NCBI GenBank assembly: GCA_947460345.1
Contig: CANHGM010000025.1
Location: 1-39,496, forward strand
Source: Bacteroidota bacterium
Lineage (GTDB): Bacteria; Bacteroidota; Bacteroidia; UKL13-3
Direction: 5' to 3'
DNA: 39,496 bases
Of this stretch, positions 25,967-34,885 are shown piece by piece. The number at the start of each line of letters is the position of its first letter. The first letter of the stretch is position 1. The position numbers were made by a program, and so were the translations under genes. The notes below the pieces were generated by a model, which did not search any database, was not told the origin of the DNA, and saw only the letters and a program-made list of their open reading frames with translations.

Positions 25967-27082
25967 ATGAAAAAAACTTTAAAAATATTTATATTTGGGG
26001 CATTATTAGTAGGTTCTAGTCAATCATATGCTGGAAATCCTGATAGAACAGGAACATCAGGTGCCGCACAACTTCAAATAAATCCTTGGGCTAGAAGTTC
26101 AGGATGGGGGGGGGCTAATGTCTCTGGAGTACAAGGTATTGAAGCTTCCTATTTGAATATTGCAGGATTAGCCTTTACAAAGAAAACGGAATTGTTATTT
26201 AACCACACCAATTTATTTCAAGGTACTGGACAATCATTTAATACACTTGGGTTTTCTCAAGCAGTCGGTAAAAAAAGCAATGGTGGTGTTATGGGAGTGT
26301 ATATTAACAATTACTCATCAGGAGATATTGAACGTACAACTTACTCGCAACCAGAAGGTGGCTTGGGAACTTTTAATTATCAAACATTAGATTTAGGAGT
26401 TTCATACGCTAAAAGTTTTTCTAAAAGTATATTTGGAGGAATGAATTGCAAAGTAGTTTCTATGGGGATGAGTGATTCAAGAGCTTCAGGATTTGCATTA
26501 GACGCAGGAATTCAATACCGTACTTCCTCTAATAAAAAAACGGAGAGAATTAAAGGTCAAGATGTAAAATTCGGAATTTCAATAAAAAATATTGGACCTG
26601 ATTTGTCATACAGAGGTGATGGTTTATCGCTTCGTGGTACCTCTGACGATAAAACGTATAGCCAAACATTAGAACAAAGATCTGCAGGTTTTAATTTGCC
26701 TTCTATGGTAAATATTGGTGCTTCATATGATTTTAGATTAGATGGAAAAAATGCTGAAACATATTATCATAGACTTACCCTAGCTTCAAATTTTACTTCA
26801 AATTCTTTTAACTATGACCAAACATCTATAGGTTTAGAATATGCATATAAAAGCTTTTTGATGGTGAGAGCAGGATACCAATATGAAAAAAATATAGGAA
26901 CAACTTTATCTACATCAGCATTTAATGGCTATTCAACTGGAATTACTTTAGAGTTGCCTTTTTCAAAAAATAAATCTACCTTTGCCATGGATTATTCGTA
27001 TAGGTTAACTCAAGTATGGGGAGGTGTACATACATTAGGAGTGCGAATTAATTTAGGAGCATCAGTAACGGATGAAGATTAA
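25967..27082 (+). CDS. PorV/PorQ-family outer-membrane barrel protein
   Basis: 371 residues from the ATG at 25967; the frame is open upstream but overlaps the previous gene. Signal peptide about 1-23 (SSQSYAG). The mature start NPDRTGTSGAAQLQINPWAR is the hallmark of the PorV/PorQ family (FadL-like barrels), followed by EASYLNIAGLAFTKKTEL and many amphipathic strands. PorV shuttles T9SS cargo from the secretion pore to the PorU attachment complex. This copy sits in an operon with a TonB receptor and one large cargo-like protein, which suggests a dedicated paralogue; the canonical porV is usually elsewhere. The operon ends at a strong terminator 25 bases downstream. Confidence 0.82.
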   Translation: MKKTLKIFIFGALLVGSSQSYAGNPDRTGTSGAAQLQINPWARSSGWGGANVSGVQGIEASYLNIAGLAFTKKTELLFNHTNLFQGTGQSFNTLGFSQAVGKKSNGGVMGVYINNYSSGDIERTTYSQPEGGLGTFNYQTLDLGVSYAKSFSKSIFGGMNCKVVSMGMSDSRASGFALDAGIQYRTSSNKKTERIKGQDVKFGISIKNIGPDLSYRGDGLSLRGTSDDKTYSQTLEQRSAGFNLPSMVNIGASYDFRLDGKNAETYYHRLTLASNFTSNSFNYDQTSIGLEYAYKSFLMVRAGYQYEKNIGTTLSTSAFNGYSTGITLELPFSKNKSTFAMDYSYRLTQVWGGVHTLGVRINLGASVTDED

Positions 27083-27107
27083 TTAAAAAAACTAAAATAT
27101 AATACCT

Positions 27108-27147
27108 CAAACGTTTCGACCATCAAAGTCGAAACGTTTGTGTTTTT
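27108..27147 (+). terminator. Perfect-stem rho-independent terminator ending the TonB/PorV-like operon
   Basis: CAAACGTTTCGAC (27108-27120) and GTCGAAACGTTTG (27128-27140) form a perfect 13-bp stem with a 7-base loop, followed by TGTTTTT. It separates the operon from greA. Confidence 0.88.
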
Positions 27148-27175
27148 ATACAACATCAACAAAATATAATTTGAT

Positions 27176-27646
27176 ATGGCATTACAATATTTTTCCAAAG
27201 AAGGATTAGAAAATCTTAAAAATGAATTACATCAACTAAAGACTGTTGAACGTCCAAAGATTTCACAACAAATTGCTGAAGCAAGAGATAAAGGAGATTT
27301 GTCTGAAAACGCAGAGTACGATGCAGCTAAAGAAGCACAAGGGCTTCTTGAACATAAAATATCTCAGATGCAACAAATACTTGGCAACGCAAGGGTAATA
27401 GATGAGAGCCAAATGGATATAAGCAAAGTAATGGTTTTGAACAAAGTAAAAGTTAAAAACCATAAAACAAATGCAGTTGTTAATTACCAATTAGTTTCAG
27501 AAAAAGAAGCTGACTTAAAAACAGGTAAAATTTCAGTAAAGTCGCCAATAGGCATTGCATTACTTGGGAAAGTAGTGGGTGAAAAAGTAGATGTAACTGT
27601 ACCAGCCGGAGTTATAACTCTAGAGATACTCGAAATATCTATCTAA
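27176..27646 (+). CDS. greA: Transcription elongation factor GreA
   Basis: 156 residues. It rescues backtracked RNA polymerase by stimulating transcript cleavage. An N-terminal coiled coil carries the acidic tip DKGDLSENAEYDAAKEAQ, with catalytic-type Asp41 and Glu44. A C-terminal FKBP-like domain follows (residues about 80-156, with KISVKSPIGIALLGKVVGE and a final beta strand). Length and motifs are typical. The HIT-family gene starts 2 bases after its stop, so they form an operon. An imperfect -7-like ATAATTTG lies just before the start. Confidence 0.95.
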   Translation: MALQYFSKEGLENLKNELHQLKTVERPKISQQIAEARDKGDLSENAEYDAAKEAQGLLEHKISQMQQILGNARVIDESQMDISKVMVLNKVKVKNHKTNAVVNYQLVSEKEADLKTGKISVKSPIGIALLGKVVGEKVDVTVPAGVITLEILEISI

Positions 27647-27648
27647 TA

Positions 27649-28041
27649 ATGAGTACTATTTTCTCAAAGATTATTTCTGGTGATATTACTTGTATCAAAA
27701 TTGCTGAAGACGAAAATTATTTAGCTTTTTTAGATATAAATCCACTTGTAATGGGGCACACCTTGGTAATTCCAAAAGTAGAAGAGCCATATATATTTAA
27801 CCTGTCAGATGAACAGCTATCAGGATTAATATTGTTTGCTAAAAAAATAGCTCCAGCTATAGAGCAAGCAGTTCCATGTAAAAGAATTGGAATAGCTGTA
27901 ATTGGTCTAGAAGTTCCGCATACTCATATACATTTAGTGCCTTTAAACCATGTAGGAGATATTAACTTTGAAAAACCTAAAATGAACCCAAGTATGGATA
28001 TGTTGCAACAAATGTGTAACAACATAAAACAACATATATAA
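27649..28041 (+). CDS. HIT (histidine triad) family nucleotide hydrolase/transferase
   Basis: 130 residues. It starts SKIISGDITCIKIAEDENYL, typical of Hint-type HIT proteins, with DINPLVMGHTLVIPK at about 29-43 and the catalytic triad His91-x-His93-x-His95 in VPHTHIHLVPL. Such proteins hydrolyse nucleoside phosphoramidates or related nucleotide adducts in the cytoplasm. Pairing of greA with a HIT gene is common in Bacteroidota. Its TAA shares its last A with the ATG of the methyltransferase gene. Confidence 0.93.
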   Translation: MSTIFSKIISGDITCIKIAEDENYLAFLDINPLVMGHTLVIPKVEEPYIFNLSDEQLSGLILFAKKIAPAIEQAVPCKRIGIAVIGLEVPHTHIHLVPLNHVGDINFEKPKMNPSMDMLQQMCNNIKQHI

Positions 28042-29225
28042 TGCTCCCAATATTAGAATTAAAATCAGGTAGAGAGCGAAGTCTTAACAACAAACATCCT
28101 TGGATTTTTTCAGGTGCAGTTAAAAATTTATTGACTATAGAAACTGGAACAATAATCAAAGTTGTAGATAATAAAAAGACACCCATAGCATATGGTTTTT
28201 ATGATAAGCAAAGCCAGATTGTATGTAAAATATTTTTGTTTTCGAATCAAGAATTGTTGATAGAATATTTTGACGAACAGTTTTGGTTTCACAAAATACA
28301 AAAAGCATTTATGCTAAGGAGAGAACTAGTATTAAATGAGAATACCAATTGTTGTAGATTGTTACATGCAGAAGGTGATGAAATGCCAGGGGTCATAGCA
28401 GACATATATAACAATGCAGTGGTTTTGCAAATATTGCATAAAGGGTCTGAGTTTATACTAGATCATATAGTCGCATCGTTGAATAAATTAGGTTTTGAAT
28501 ATATATATATTAAAAGCAAAGAGAGTTCAAAACATATAGAATATATATCTGTTGCTTCAGGTTGGATAAATAAGGCTTTGCCTCAACCTATAGAAGTAAT
28601 TGAAAATGGTTGTAAATTTAATGTGAATGTAGAGTCAGGTCAAAAAACAGGTTTTTTTCTAGACCAGCGTGACAACAGACTTTTAGTTAAAACTATGTCT
28701 AAAGGTAAAACTGTTTTGAATGCCTTTTCTTATACTGCTGGCTTTAGTGTATATGCTGCGAAAGGAGAAGCAAAACATGTAGTTTCAGTTGATATTTCAA
28801 AGGACGCAATAGAGGCTGCTAATATCAATATGCAATTAAACAATGTTGATCATATGCATGTGTCAAAAGCTGAAGATTGTTTTAAATATCTAAAAGATAT
28901 GGAAGATAATTATTATGATTTAATTATATTAGATCCACCTGCTTTTGCAAAATCAGCTAAGATGGTAAACAATGCTGCAAGAGGATATAAGGAAATTAAC
29001 TTAATGGCATTGAAAAAAATAAAAGAAGGTGGAATTTTATTCACTTATTCATGTTCTAAAAATATAGACAGAGATTTGTTTAGAAAAATAGTCTTTGGAG
29101 CAGCAGCTGATAGTGGAAGAACAGTTCAAATAATATATCAACTTACACAGCCATCAGATCACCCAATAAGTATATATCATCCTGAAGGCGAATATTTAAA
29201 AGGGTTGGTTTTAAAGGTGACTTAA
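28041..29225 (+). CDS. Class I SAM-dependent rRNA methyltransferase, RlmI-like
   Basis: 394 residues with the RlmI (YccW) architecture: N-terminal PUA domain (LKSGRERSLNNKHPWIFSGA, residues about 6-80), central RNA-binding part, and a Rossmann methyltransferase domain. ESGQKTGFFLDQRDNR lies near 198-213, the SAM-binding LNAFSYTAGFSVYAA near 227-241, and the catalytic DPPAFAKS at 298-305. A conserved-type Cys occurs in TYSCSKNID. E. coli RlmI methylates 23S rRNA C1962 to m5C; the same role is likely but position-level specificity is inferred. It overlaps the HIT gene by one base and is last in the greA operon. Confidence 0.9.
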   Translation: MLPILELKSGRERSLNNKHPWIFSGAVKNLLTIETGTIIKVVDNKKTPIAYGFYDKQSQIVCKIFLFSNQELLIEYFDEQFWFHKIQKAFMLRRELVLNENTNCCRLLHAEGDEMPGVIADIYNNAVVLQILHKGSEFILDHIVASLNKLGFEYIYIKSKESSKHIEYISVASGWINKALPQPIEVIENGCKFNVNVESGQKTGFFLDQRDNRLLVKTMSKGKTVLNAFSYTAGFSVYAAKGEAKHVVSVDISKDAIEAANINMQLNNVDHMHVSKAEDCFKYLKDMEDNYYDLIILDPPAFAKSAKMVNNAARGYKEINLMALKKIKEGGILFTYSCSKNIDRDLFRKIVFGAAADSGRTVQIIYQLTQPSDHPISIYHPEGEYLKGLVLKVT

Positions 29226-29256
29226 TATAAGTCATAGATTGATTATAAATAGTAAA

Positions 29257-29300
29257 AATACCATACTAATGGTATTAGATTTCAACTAAAATAATTGAAA
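29257..29300. other. Two adjacent hairpins after the methyltransferase gene
   Basis: AATACCAT-acta-ATGGTATT (29257-29276) is a perfect 8-bp stem with a 4-base loop. TTTCAA and TTGAAA (29280-29285 and 29295-29300) form a second, weaker one. Neither has a T-run on the + strand; the first has TTTT on the minus strand. They may stabilise the 3' end of the greA operon transcript or mark a processed terminator. Confidence 0.4.
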
Positions 29301-29326
29301 TTTCCAACACAACACCTGACAATAAT

Positions 29327-30371
29327 ATGAAACGTTACTTTTACATTTAACAATTGCAACACTATCAGTTCTTAAAGTAAATGCACAGTCGGTTACATAA
29401 AAACAACACTTGACGACCCCTATGATATTAAAGCATTGCAAGTACATTTAGTTCCATTTTATATGGATATGTGCAGAGCTAATTTAATAGATATGGGTTG
29501 GGAGCTTTGGTCTACTTGCGATATTAAGAAAAGATTTAGATTGATGACCAGTTTTAGACATTCATATTTTAGTATGAACACTCCTACAGCAATTAGTTAT
29601 ACTTTGGCGTCATTTTCAGGAGTACAAACACAAAAATCTATTGGTAAGTCATGGAAATTTGAAGCCATTGGTCAGTTTAATTTTGCTGATTACACCAAAA
29701 ATAGAAGTGTAAAAATTATTTTAGAACAATACACTTCAGGGTATGGTAGCTACAGAACTACGCACACTAAATATATCATGGTTCCAGGTACTGTAAGAAA
29801 GTCATTTGGAGTAAGAGGCGGATTTTATAATTTATTTAGCCCAATTAATATTGGAGAGACCAAGGCTGAAAATGGAAGAAAAGCTTTTTATGGTAATAGA
29901 AGCACTGGCACATCAGATTCATTGCTGTTTGGAGCAAATACAAATTCAGGTAGTGGTGTAATAAGTCAAAGTGGTGGATATACATCCATGAACTCATTAG
30001 TTTTAGCAGCAGGTTTAGATATGAGAACCGTAACAAACCTAGTTGTTAATACTGATTCATACGGAACACGTTCTAACAGATTGTCGTCAAATATATATAT
30101 AGATGTTCTTTTAGCAGTTTTCAATAATTATAAAACTATGTATGTATCAAATTATAATGACAGCAGTGCATTTGATATAAAGCCATATGGCAAAAGACCT
30201 ATAGGTTGGGGATTTGGATGGCAGTTCGCTAACCCTCAACATGCTTGGATGAGTATGAAGATGGAATTTGGTAAAAGACCTGAATGGAAAAGCAATGGAT
30301 TTAGTGGAGCTTTCTTCGATTTTAACTTTGGTATCAACATACCATTCCATATTAAAAAGTTAGAAAACTAA
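29327..30371 (+). pseudogene. Outer-membrane barrel-like protein with frameshifted signal peptide
   Basis: From ATG 29327 the frame reads MKRYFYI and stops. One base off, LTIATLSVLKVNAQSVT continues as a normal signal peptide; a second one-base slip near 29391-29398 leads into the long open frame (YIKTTLDDPYDIKALQVHLVPF onward) to 30371. Total length is 1,045 bases, so restoring two bases gives exactly 349 codons. The mature part is rich in alternating strands and ends FDFNFGINIPFHIKKLEN, consistent with an outer-membrane barrel of unknown function. Both slips lie at or near T/A runs, so sequencing error is a real alternative. If real, the product lacks an export signal. Internal starts could only yield an unexported protein. 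Confidence 0.65.
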
Positions 30372-30388
30372 AATAATATTGAATTTCT

Positions 30389-30424
30389 AAAAAGTAACTA
30401 TAGACAACTATTGTAACTTTTTTT
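30389..30424 (+). terminator. Possible weak terminator after the barrel-like gene
   Basis: AAAAAGT (30389-30395) pairs with ACTTTTT (30416-30422), with extra T to 30424. The stem is nearly all A-T and the 20-base loop is long, so support is modest. Confidence 0.35.
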
Positions 30425-30487
30425 ATGTCATATATTGCAGGTGTAAATCAATAAATTAATTTTACAAAAACTTAAAACAAACAAACT

Positions 30488-33379
30488 ATGAAAAAACTTT
30501 ACTTAATTCTAAGCTTCATTCTTATGTTTATTCTTAATACATCAAAAACAAATGCATCTAATATGATGGGTGCTGATATTGAGTATACATGTATAGGCGT
30601 GGATTCATTTAAAATAATTGTAAAAATATATAAAGACTGCAAAGGTGCTAGTGTAACTCCATTAAGTATTTCCATTAATCCTCTTTCATTTGGGTGCAGT
30701 TGGGGCATATCAGGTGCCATCATGCAGCAATTGAGTTGCGAGGACGTAACCCCAGTTTGTTCAACTTCTTGTTCTAAATGTGATAAAAATAGTTGCAATA
30801 CCAACGGGTATCCTAATGGCAATAATTGTGTATTTCAATTTGGAATAGAGAAAATCACTTTTTCATACTTATTGGTCTTTCCTAGCAATATAAATTTGAA
30901 ATGTTGTAAGTTTAGAATTTCCTTTGAGCAATGCTGCCGTAATGGTCAAATCACTACTTGTTGTGCTGGTGGGAATTTATATTCATATGCTGAGTTAAAT
31001 AGATGCATAGCACCTTGTAATTCTTCACCTAAATTTATCAAAGACCCTGATGCCATTATATGTGCAGGGAAGTGTGTTTGCTTAAATAATGGTGCAATTG
31101 ACACTACAGATTTTGACTCTATGTCATATAGTCTAGAACCTCCTTTAATTGCTCATGGTTCAAATGTATCATATAATGGAACATATTCATATTTAAATCC
31201 ATTATCATACAAAGGTTTCCCAAAAAACAAACCCAATCCTCAACAAAAATGTAGTGGATTTTTGATAGATTCTACAGATGGGAGTATCTGTTTTACACCT
31301 ACAATTCAACAAGTTTCAAATATGGCAGTTGCAGTTAAGGAATGGAGGAAAGATACCATTACAGGAAAAATGGTAAATATTGGTATGGTGAGGAGGGATT
31401 TTCAATTAATAGTTACTGCTAATTGTTCCAATGTGCCTCCAATTATTAGTGGACCATATTCACAAAAAGTATGTGTAGGCGATTCCGTTAAGTTTTCAAA
31501 TATGAAAGTTACCGATAGCGATATATCAGGCGGGGTACAAAGAGATTCAGTAAAAATATCAATCTCCAATACTTTTTCGAACGCTGTGTTTACAAAGTAT
31601 CAAAATGGGAAAAATGAAAATTGGAATTTAGATTGGTTAACTACTGCAGCTGATATTCCCAACGGAGTTCCTAAAACCTATTATTTTAATATTATTGCCG
31701 ATGATAATAATTGCCCAGCTGTTGGACGAACCTTTCAACAATTTGCTATCACTGTTTCACCACAACCAACTGACACACATTCGTTAAGATTAAATACTTG
31801 TGGTAAACTTGCGATGAATGCTTTTCCAACATTTTCATATAAAGTAAAACCAACCTATACTTGGCAGGTACCTTACCCTGGTGGAAATATATACAATTCA
31901 AAAGATACTACGGTGCAAGTAAACCAAATTGGTTGGACTAAAGTACTACATACCATTACCAATAATAATTGCTCAAATTCTTATATTGATTCTATATATG
32001 TGAGTTCATTTCCATTAATTTCTTTACCATCAGATACCACTATTTGTAAAGGTGATTCTTTACATATAAAAGCTAGTTATTCGAATACATCAAACCAATT
32101 CAAAATTTATTGGAATAACGATACTGCTATAAAAGGAACTTTGTTGCCAATAAAAGTATTCAAAGACACCACTATAATGATAACGTTAGAAGATAGCAGT
32201 GGTTGTGTGGTAAATGATTATATAAATGTATATATAAGTAAATCCATCGCTTTAAATTTAGATCCGGATAAAGTTGCTTGCCAAGGTGATACCATCAATA
32301 TCCTTGTAAAACAACCAATAGGTGCCTACTCATCGATAAAATGGTATGAAGCCAGTACAGGCAATTTAGTTGATACAGGAATGGTAATAAGAACAACTAA
32401 AACCAATAGTTATATAGCTATTAAAACGGATATATATGGATGTAAAGTTTATGATAGCATCAATACAAATATATATGACCCCAAAGTTTCTATTTCAGAC
32501 ACCACTATATGTGAAGGAGATTCTATTGTATATACAGCAGCAGGATTTGCTTCATACAATTGGAATAACCAATCAATAAAACCAGCATTTACAGTATTTA
32601 AATCAGGAAAATATTTTGTTACAGTGCAAGAAATACATGGCTGTTTTGCGAGCGATACCTTTAGTTTGAGCACCAATCCTAAGAATAATTTTAGTTTAGG
32701 GAATGATACTGTTGTGTGTAAAGGAGTGCCAGTGTTTTTTACCATACCTAAAATGGCAGGTGCCAAATACTATTATAACAATATATTATTTTCTGATACA
32801 CATACGGTATATACGCCTGGTAATTATATAGTTTCATGTATTACATCAGCTGGTTGTGTATCACAAGATGCTATAAACATTACAAACCTTCCATCGCCTG
32901 ATGCCTCATTTGTAATGATACCAAGTTCAACATGGAATAATTATTATTTTATATCGAATGACTCAAACTTAAAAAGCTATTTGTGGTTGTTTGGAGATAA
33001 TACCAATTCAACTAAAAAGAACCCACAACACAGTTACAACTCAAGCGGGAACTATATTATATATGCAATAGTAACCGATAGTAATAATTGTACCTCAACT
33101 TTTACAGATACTTTAGTAGTAATAAATGGGATAAAATCAGCAGGAGGACGAATTCCAATATATATAGTACCCAATCCAGCATCAACCTCATTTAGTATCA
33201 TGGGAATGGAGTATGGACAATATATACTTACTGATATTCAAGGCAGAATAGTATTGAATGGAACAGTACAGAGCAATCAAAGTATTGATATATCTCAAAT
33301 ACCAACAGGAGTATATATATTATTGCTAAACAATGAAGCGTTGAAAATCACAGGAAGAACTTTGTTAATAAAAGAGTAA
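30488..33379 (+). CDS. Cys-rich T9SS-sorted surface protein with Ig-like repeats and PKD domain
   Basis: 963 residues. Signal peptide about 1-24 (SKTNAS). The N-terminal domain opens MMGADIEYTCIGVDSFKIIV, as in a common class of Bacteroidota adhesin-like proteins that start with a 'GG.I.Y.C.G...Y.I....Y.DC' pattern. Residues about 70-200 are unusually Cys-rich (CSTSCSKCDKNSCNTNGY, CCKF, QCC, TCC). Ig-like repeats follow, each opening with a 'D.T.C.GDS' motif (SDTTICKGDSLHI, DKVACQGDTINI, SDTTICEGDSIVY, NDTVVCKGVPVFF). A PKD domain covers about 804-880 (SYLWLFGDNTNSTKKNPQHSY), and a T9SS type A sorting domain about 888-963 (VPNPASTSFSI, IPTGVYILLL). Likely a surface structural or adhesive protein. 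Confidence 0.85.
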   Translation: MKKLYLILSFILMFILNTSKTNASNMMGADIEYTCIGVDSFKIIVKIYKDCKGASVTPLSISINPLSFGCSWGISGAIMQQLSCEDVTPVCSTSCSKCDKNSCNTNGYPNGNNCVFQFGIEKITFSYLLVFPSNINLKCCKFRISFEQCCRNGQITTCCAGGNLYSYAELNRCIAPCNSSPKFIKDPDAIICAGKCVCLNNGAIDTTDFDSMSYSLEPPLIAHGSNVSYNGTYSYLNPLSYKGFPKNKPNPQQKCSGFLIDSTDGSICFTPTIQQVSNMAVAVKEWRKDTITGKMVNIGMVRRDFQLIVTANCSNVPPIISGPYSQKVCVGDSVKFSNMKVTDSDISGGVQRDSVKISISNTFSNAVFTKYQNGKNENWNLDWLTTAADIPNGVPKTYYFNIIADDNNCPAVGRTFQQFAITVSPQPTDTHSLRLNTCGKLAMNAFPTFSYKVKPTYTWQVPYPGGNIYNSKDTTVQVNQIGWTKVLHTITNNNCSNSYIDSIYVSSFPLISLPSDTTICKGDSLHIKASYSNTSNQFKIYWNNDTAIKGTLLPIKVFKDTTIMITLEDSSGCVVNDYINVYISKSIALNLDPDKVACQGDTINILVKQPIGAYSSIKWYEASTGNLVDTGMVIRTTKTNSYIAIKTDIYGCKVYDSINTNIYDPKVSISDTTICEGDSIVYTAAGFASYNWNNQSIKPAFTVFKSGKYFVTVQEIHGCFASDTFSLSTNPKNNFSLGNDTVVCKGVPVFFTIPKMAGAKYYYNNILFSDTHTVYTPGNYIVSCITSAGCVSQDAINITNLPSPDASFVMIPSSTWNNYYFISNDSNLKSYLWLFGDNTNSTKKNPQHSYNSSGNYIIYAIVTDSNNCTSTFTDTLVVINGIKSAGGRIPIYIVPNPASTSFSIMGMEYGQYILTDIQGRIVLNGTVQSNQSIDISQIPTGVYILLLNNEALKITGRTLLIKE

Positions 33380-33397
33380 TAAAGCGTATATATAAAT

Positions 33398-33430
33398 CAG
33401 GTTTTGGTTTAAATAAGAAACTAAAACCTG
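33398..33430. other. Hairpin at the converging 3' ends
   Basis: CAGGTTTT (33398-33405) pairs with AAAACCTG (33423-33430), extended inside by GTTT/AAAC after a bulge. It overlaps the minus-strand pseudogene stop codon (33421-33423) and lies 18 bases past the + strand T9SS gene. No T-run follows on either strand, so it is not a classical terminator. Confidence 0.4.
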
Positions 33431-34172
33431 ACACCAAGTGACATAATCATTTCGTAACAAGTGAGGTTTTGCGAGGCTTTGCCTTCGTATATTCTTAAAT
33501 TTCTATACAAGGCATAAACTGCTTTGTTGCTATATTCAATATATATTCTTTTATAAAAGGTAACATTTAATGCTGCTTCAACTCCTGTATCAAACCCACC
33601 AAATTGAAAATGTGGTTTGTTGTTTTGACCCATTATTGTGTTTTCTACGTGTGGAACTACAAATCCTAAACCGCCTTTTAGATGGAGTTTTACATTGATG
33701 TTTTCTTTTTTGTCGGCATATATATTATATTTTCTAACTAAATTAAATAAAAAGAAATTGGCCCCATTATTTAATTGGTAAGACAGGTTATTTCTGCTTC
33801 TTGTAAATGTAGAATCAATAGTTCTTCCTTCGTAAACGCCTTTGATGCGAAGTTCCTGGTCAGGTATTTGGTGTGGTCAAAATTGAGCTCTACCGCCCAA
33901 TTATTGTTTAGGTTATAACCCAATCTGTAATTGTATTGGGGTATAGTAAGTTCTTTATCAAAAATACCTGTTTCCCAGCCTGGTTTGTCTACACCTTTAG
34001 CTTGAACAAACATATAATTATTGTTTAATGATGGTTGGTTTATTTTGATATTATTGTTGGTATACCATTCTTTATTATATCCCCATGAGAAATATAATTT
34101 ACCTTTGATTTTGCCAGCATATATATATGTAAACTGACAAATGAGTAACAGTATAAAAGTAGTTTTTTTCAT
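33421..34172 (-). pseudogene. Outer-membrane barrel-like protein with one frameshift
   Basis: Two minus-strand pieces form one gene. The first opens with a signal peptide (MKKTTFILLLICQFTYIYA) and reads through about codon 103 (NFDHTKY); the second continues as PDQELRIKGVYEGRTIDSTF to GVRF and the TAG at 33421. The 752-base span plus one restored base is exactly 251 codons. The slip lies near 33862-33864, plausibly a CCC shortened to CC. TIPQYNYRLGYNLNNNWAVELNFDH and the closing aromatic Phe suggest an outer-membrane barrel of the kind found in many Bacteroidota; function is unknown. It follows the SDR gene by 6 bases and ends the eno operon. Sequencing error remains possible. Confidence 0.7.
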
Positions 34173-34178
34173 TAAATA

Positions 34179-34874
34179 TTAACTAATGCCTCCTAAGTAT
34201 ATCACTTGACCTGTTATAAAATCAGCATCATCACTTATTAAGAAGTCGAGTGTATGGGTGATGTCTTTAAGTTTACCATGGCGTTTGATGGTTTGCATGT
34301 TTACTACATTTTCTAACCATTGGTCAGGTATGCCTTTTATGAGTCCCATGTCCATAGGTGTAGGTCCAATTGCATTTACTGTTATATTAAAGGGTCCTAG
34401 TTCTTTAGCAGATGTTTTGGTTAGTGATTCGATAGCTGCTTTTGTAGCCGCATATACTGATTGAGTTTCTAAATGAAGAGCAGCTGAAATGCTTGTGAAA
34501 TTGATGATTCTACCTCTTTTTTGTTTAATCATTTGTTTGGCTACTTCTCTTGATAGTATATAGGTACCAAAGAAATTAACTTCGGTTACTTTTTTCAAAC
34601 TATCATAAGGCGTTGTAAGCATATGGTTCATGTTGGCCAATGCAGCATTGTTTATTAGCACATCAATAGTTTTATATATTTTTTTGATTTGTTTAATAGC
34701 AGAAACTATTTCAGATTCAATAGCTATATCACATACTAAATGAAAATAATTTGAATGCTCTATACTAGCTTTACTTCTAGCTAACCCAACTACTTGGTAA
34801 TTATTTGCTATGTAATATAATGCTAGTTCTTTGCCAATACCTTTGCTAGTGCCACTTATAACAATTGTTTTCAA
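34179..34874 (-). CDS. Short-chain dehydrogenase/reductase (SDR)
   Basis: 231 residues, classical SDR. The dinucleotide site is TSKGIGKE (9-16), NNAALAN lies at about 75-81, and the catalytic set is Ser128/Ser130, Tyr141 and Lys145 (YAATK). NAIGPTPMDMG matches the usual post-catalytic 'N.I.PG' region with Gly-Pro reversed, and DFITGQVIYLGG closes the fold. It resembles FabG-like 3-oxoacyl reductases, but the short length and odd N..GPT motif leave substrate and cofactor open. It sits between ftsB and the frameshifted barrel gene with short gaps (11 and 6 bases), so it is part of the lipoprotein-eno-ftsB transcript. Confidence 0.85.
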   Translation of the reverse strand: MKTIVISGTSKGIGKELALYYIANNYQVVGLARSKASIEHSNYFHLVCDIAIESEIVSAIKQIKKIYKTIDVLINNAALANMNHMLTTPYDSLKKVTEVNFFGTYILSREVAKQMIKQKRGRIINFTSISAALHLETQSVYAATKAAIESLTKTSAKELGPFNITVNAIGPTPMDMGLIKGIPDQWLENVVNMQTIKRHGKLKDITHTLDFLISDDADFITGQVIYLGGIS

Positions 34875-34885
34875 TTTCTTATATT

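Noticed and set aside
18215-27082. Polysaccharide-utilisation locus (SusC/SusD type)
   Set aside because: There is no SusD homologue, no glycoside hydrolase and no sensor; the partner genes are a secreted cargo-like protein and a PorV-like barrel.
33398-33430. Rho-independent terminator for the 963-residue T9SS gene
   Set aside because: The stem is good but no T-run follows on either strand; listed only as a hairpin.
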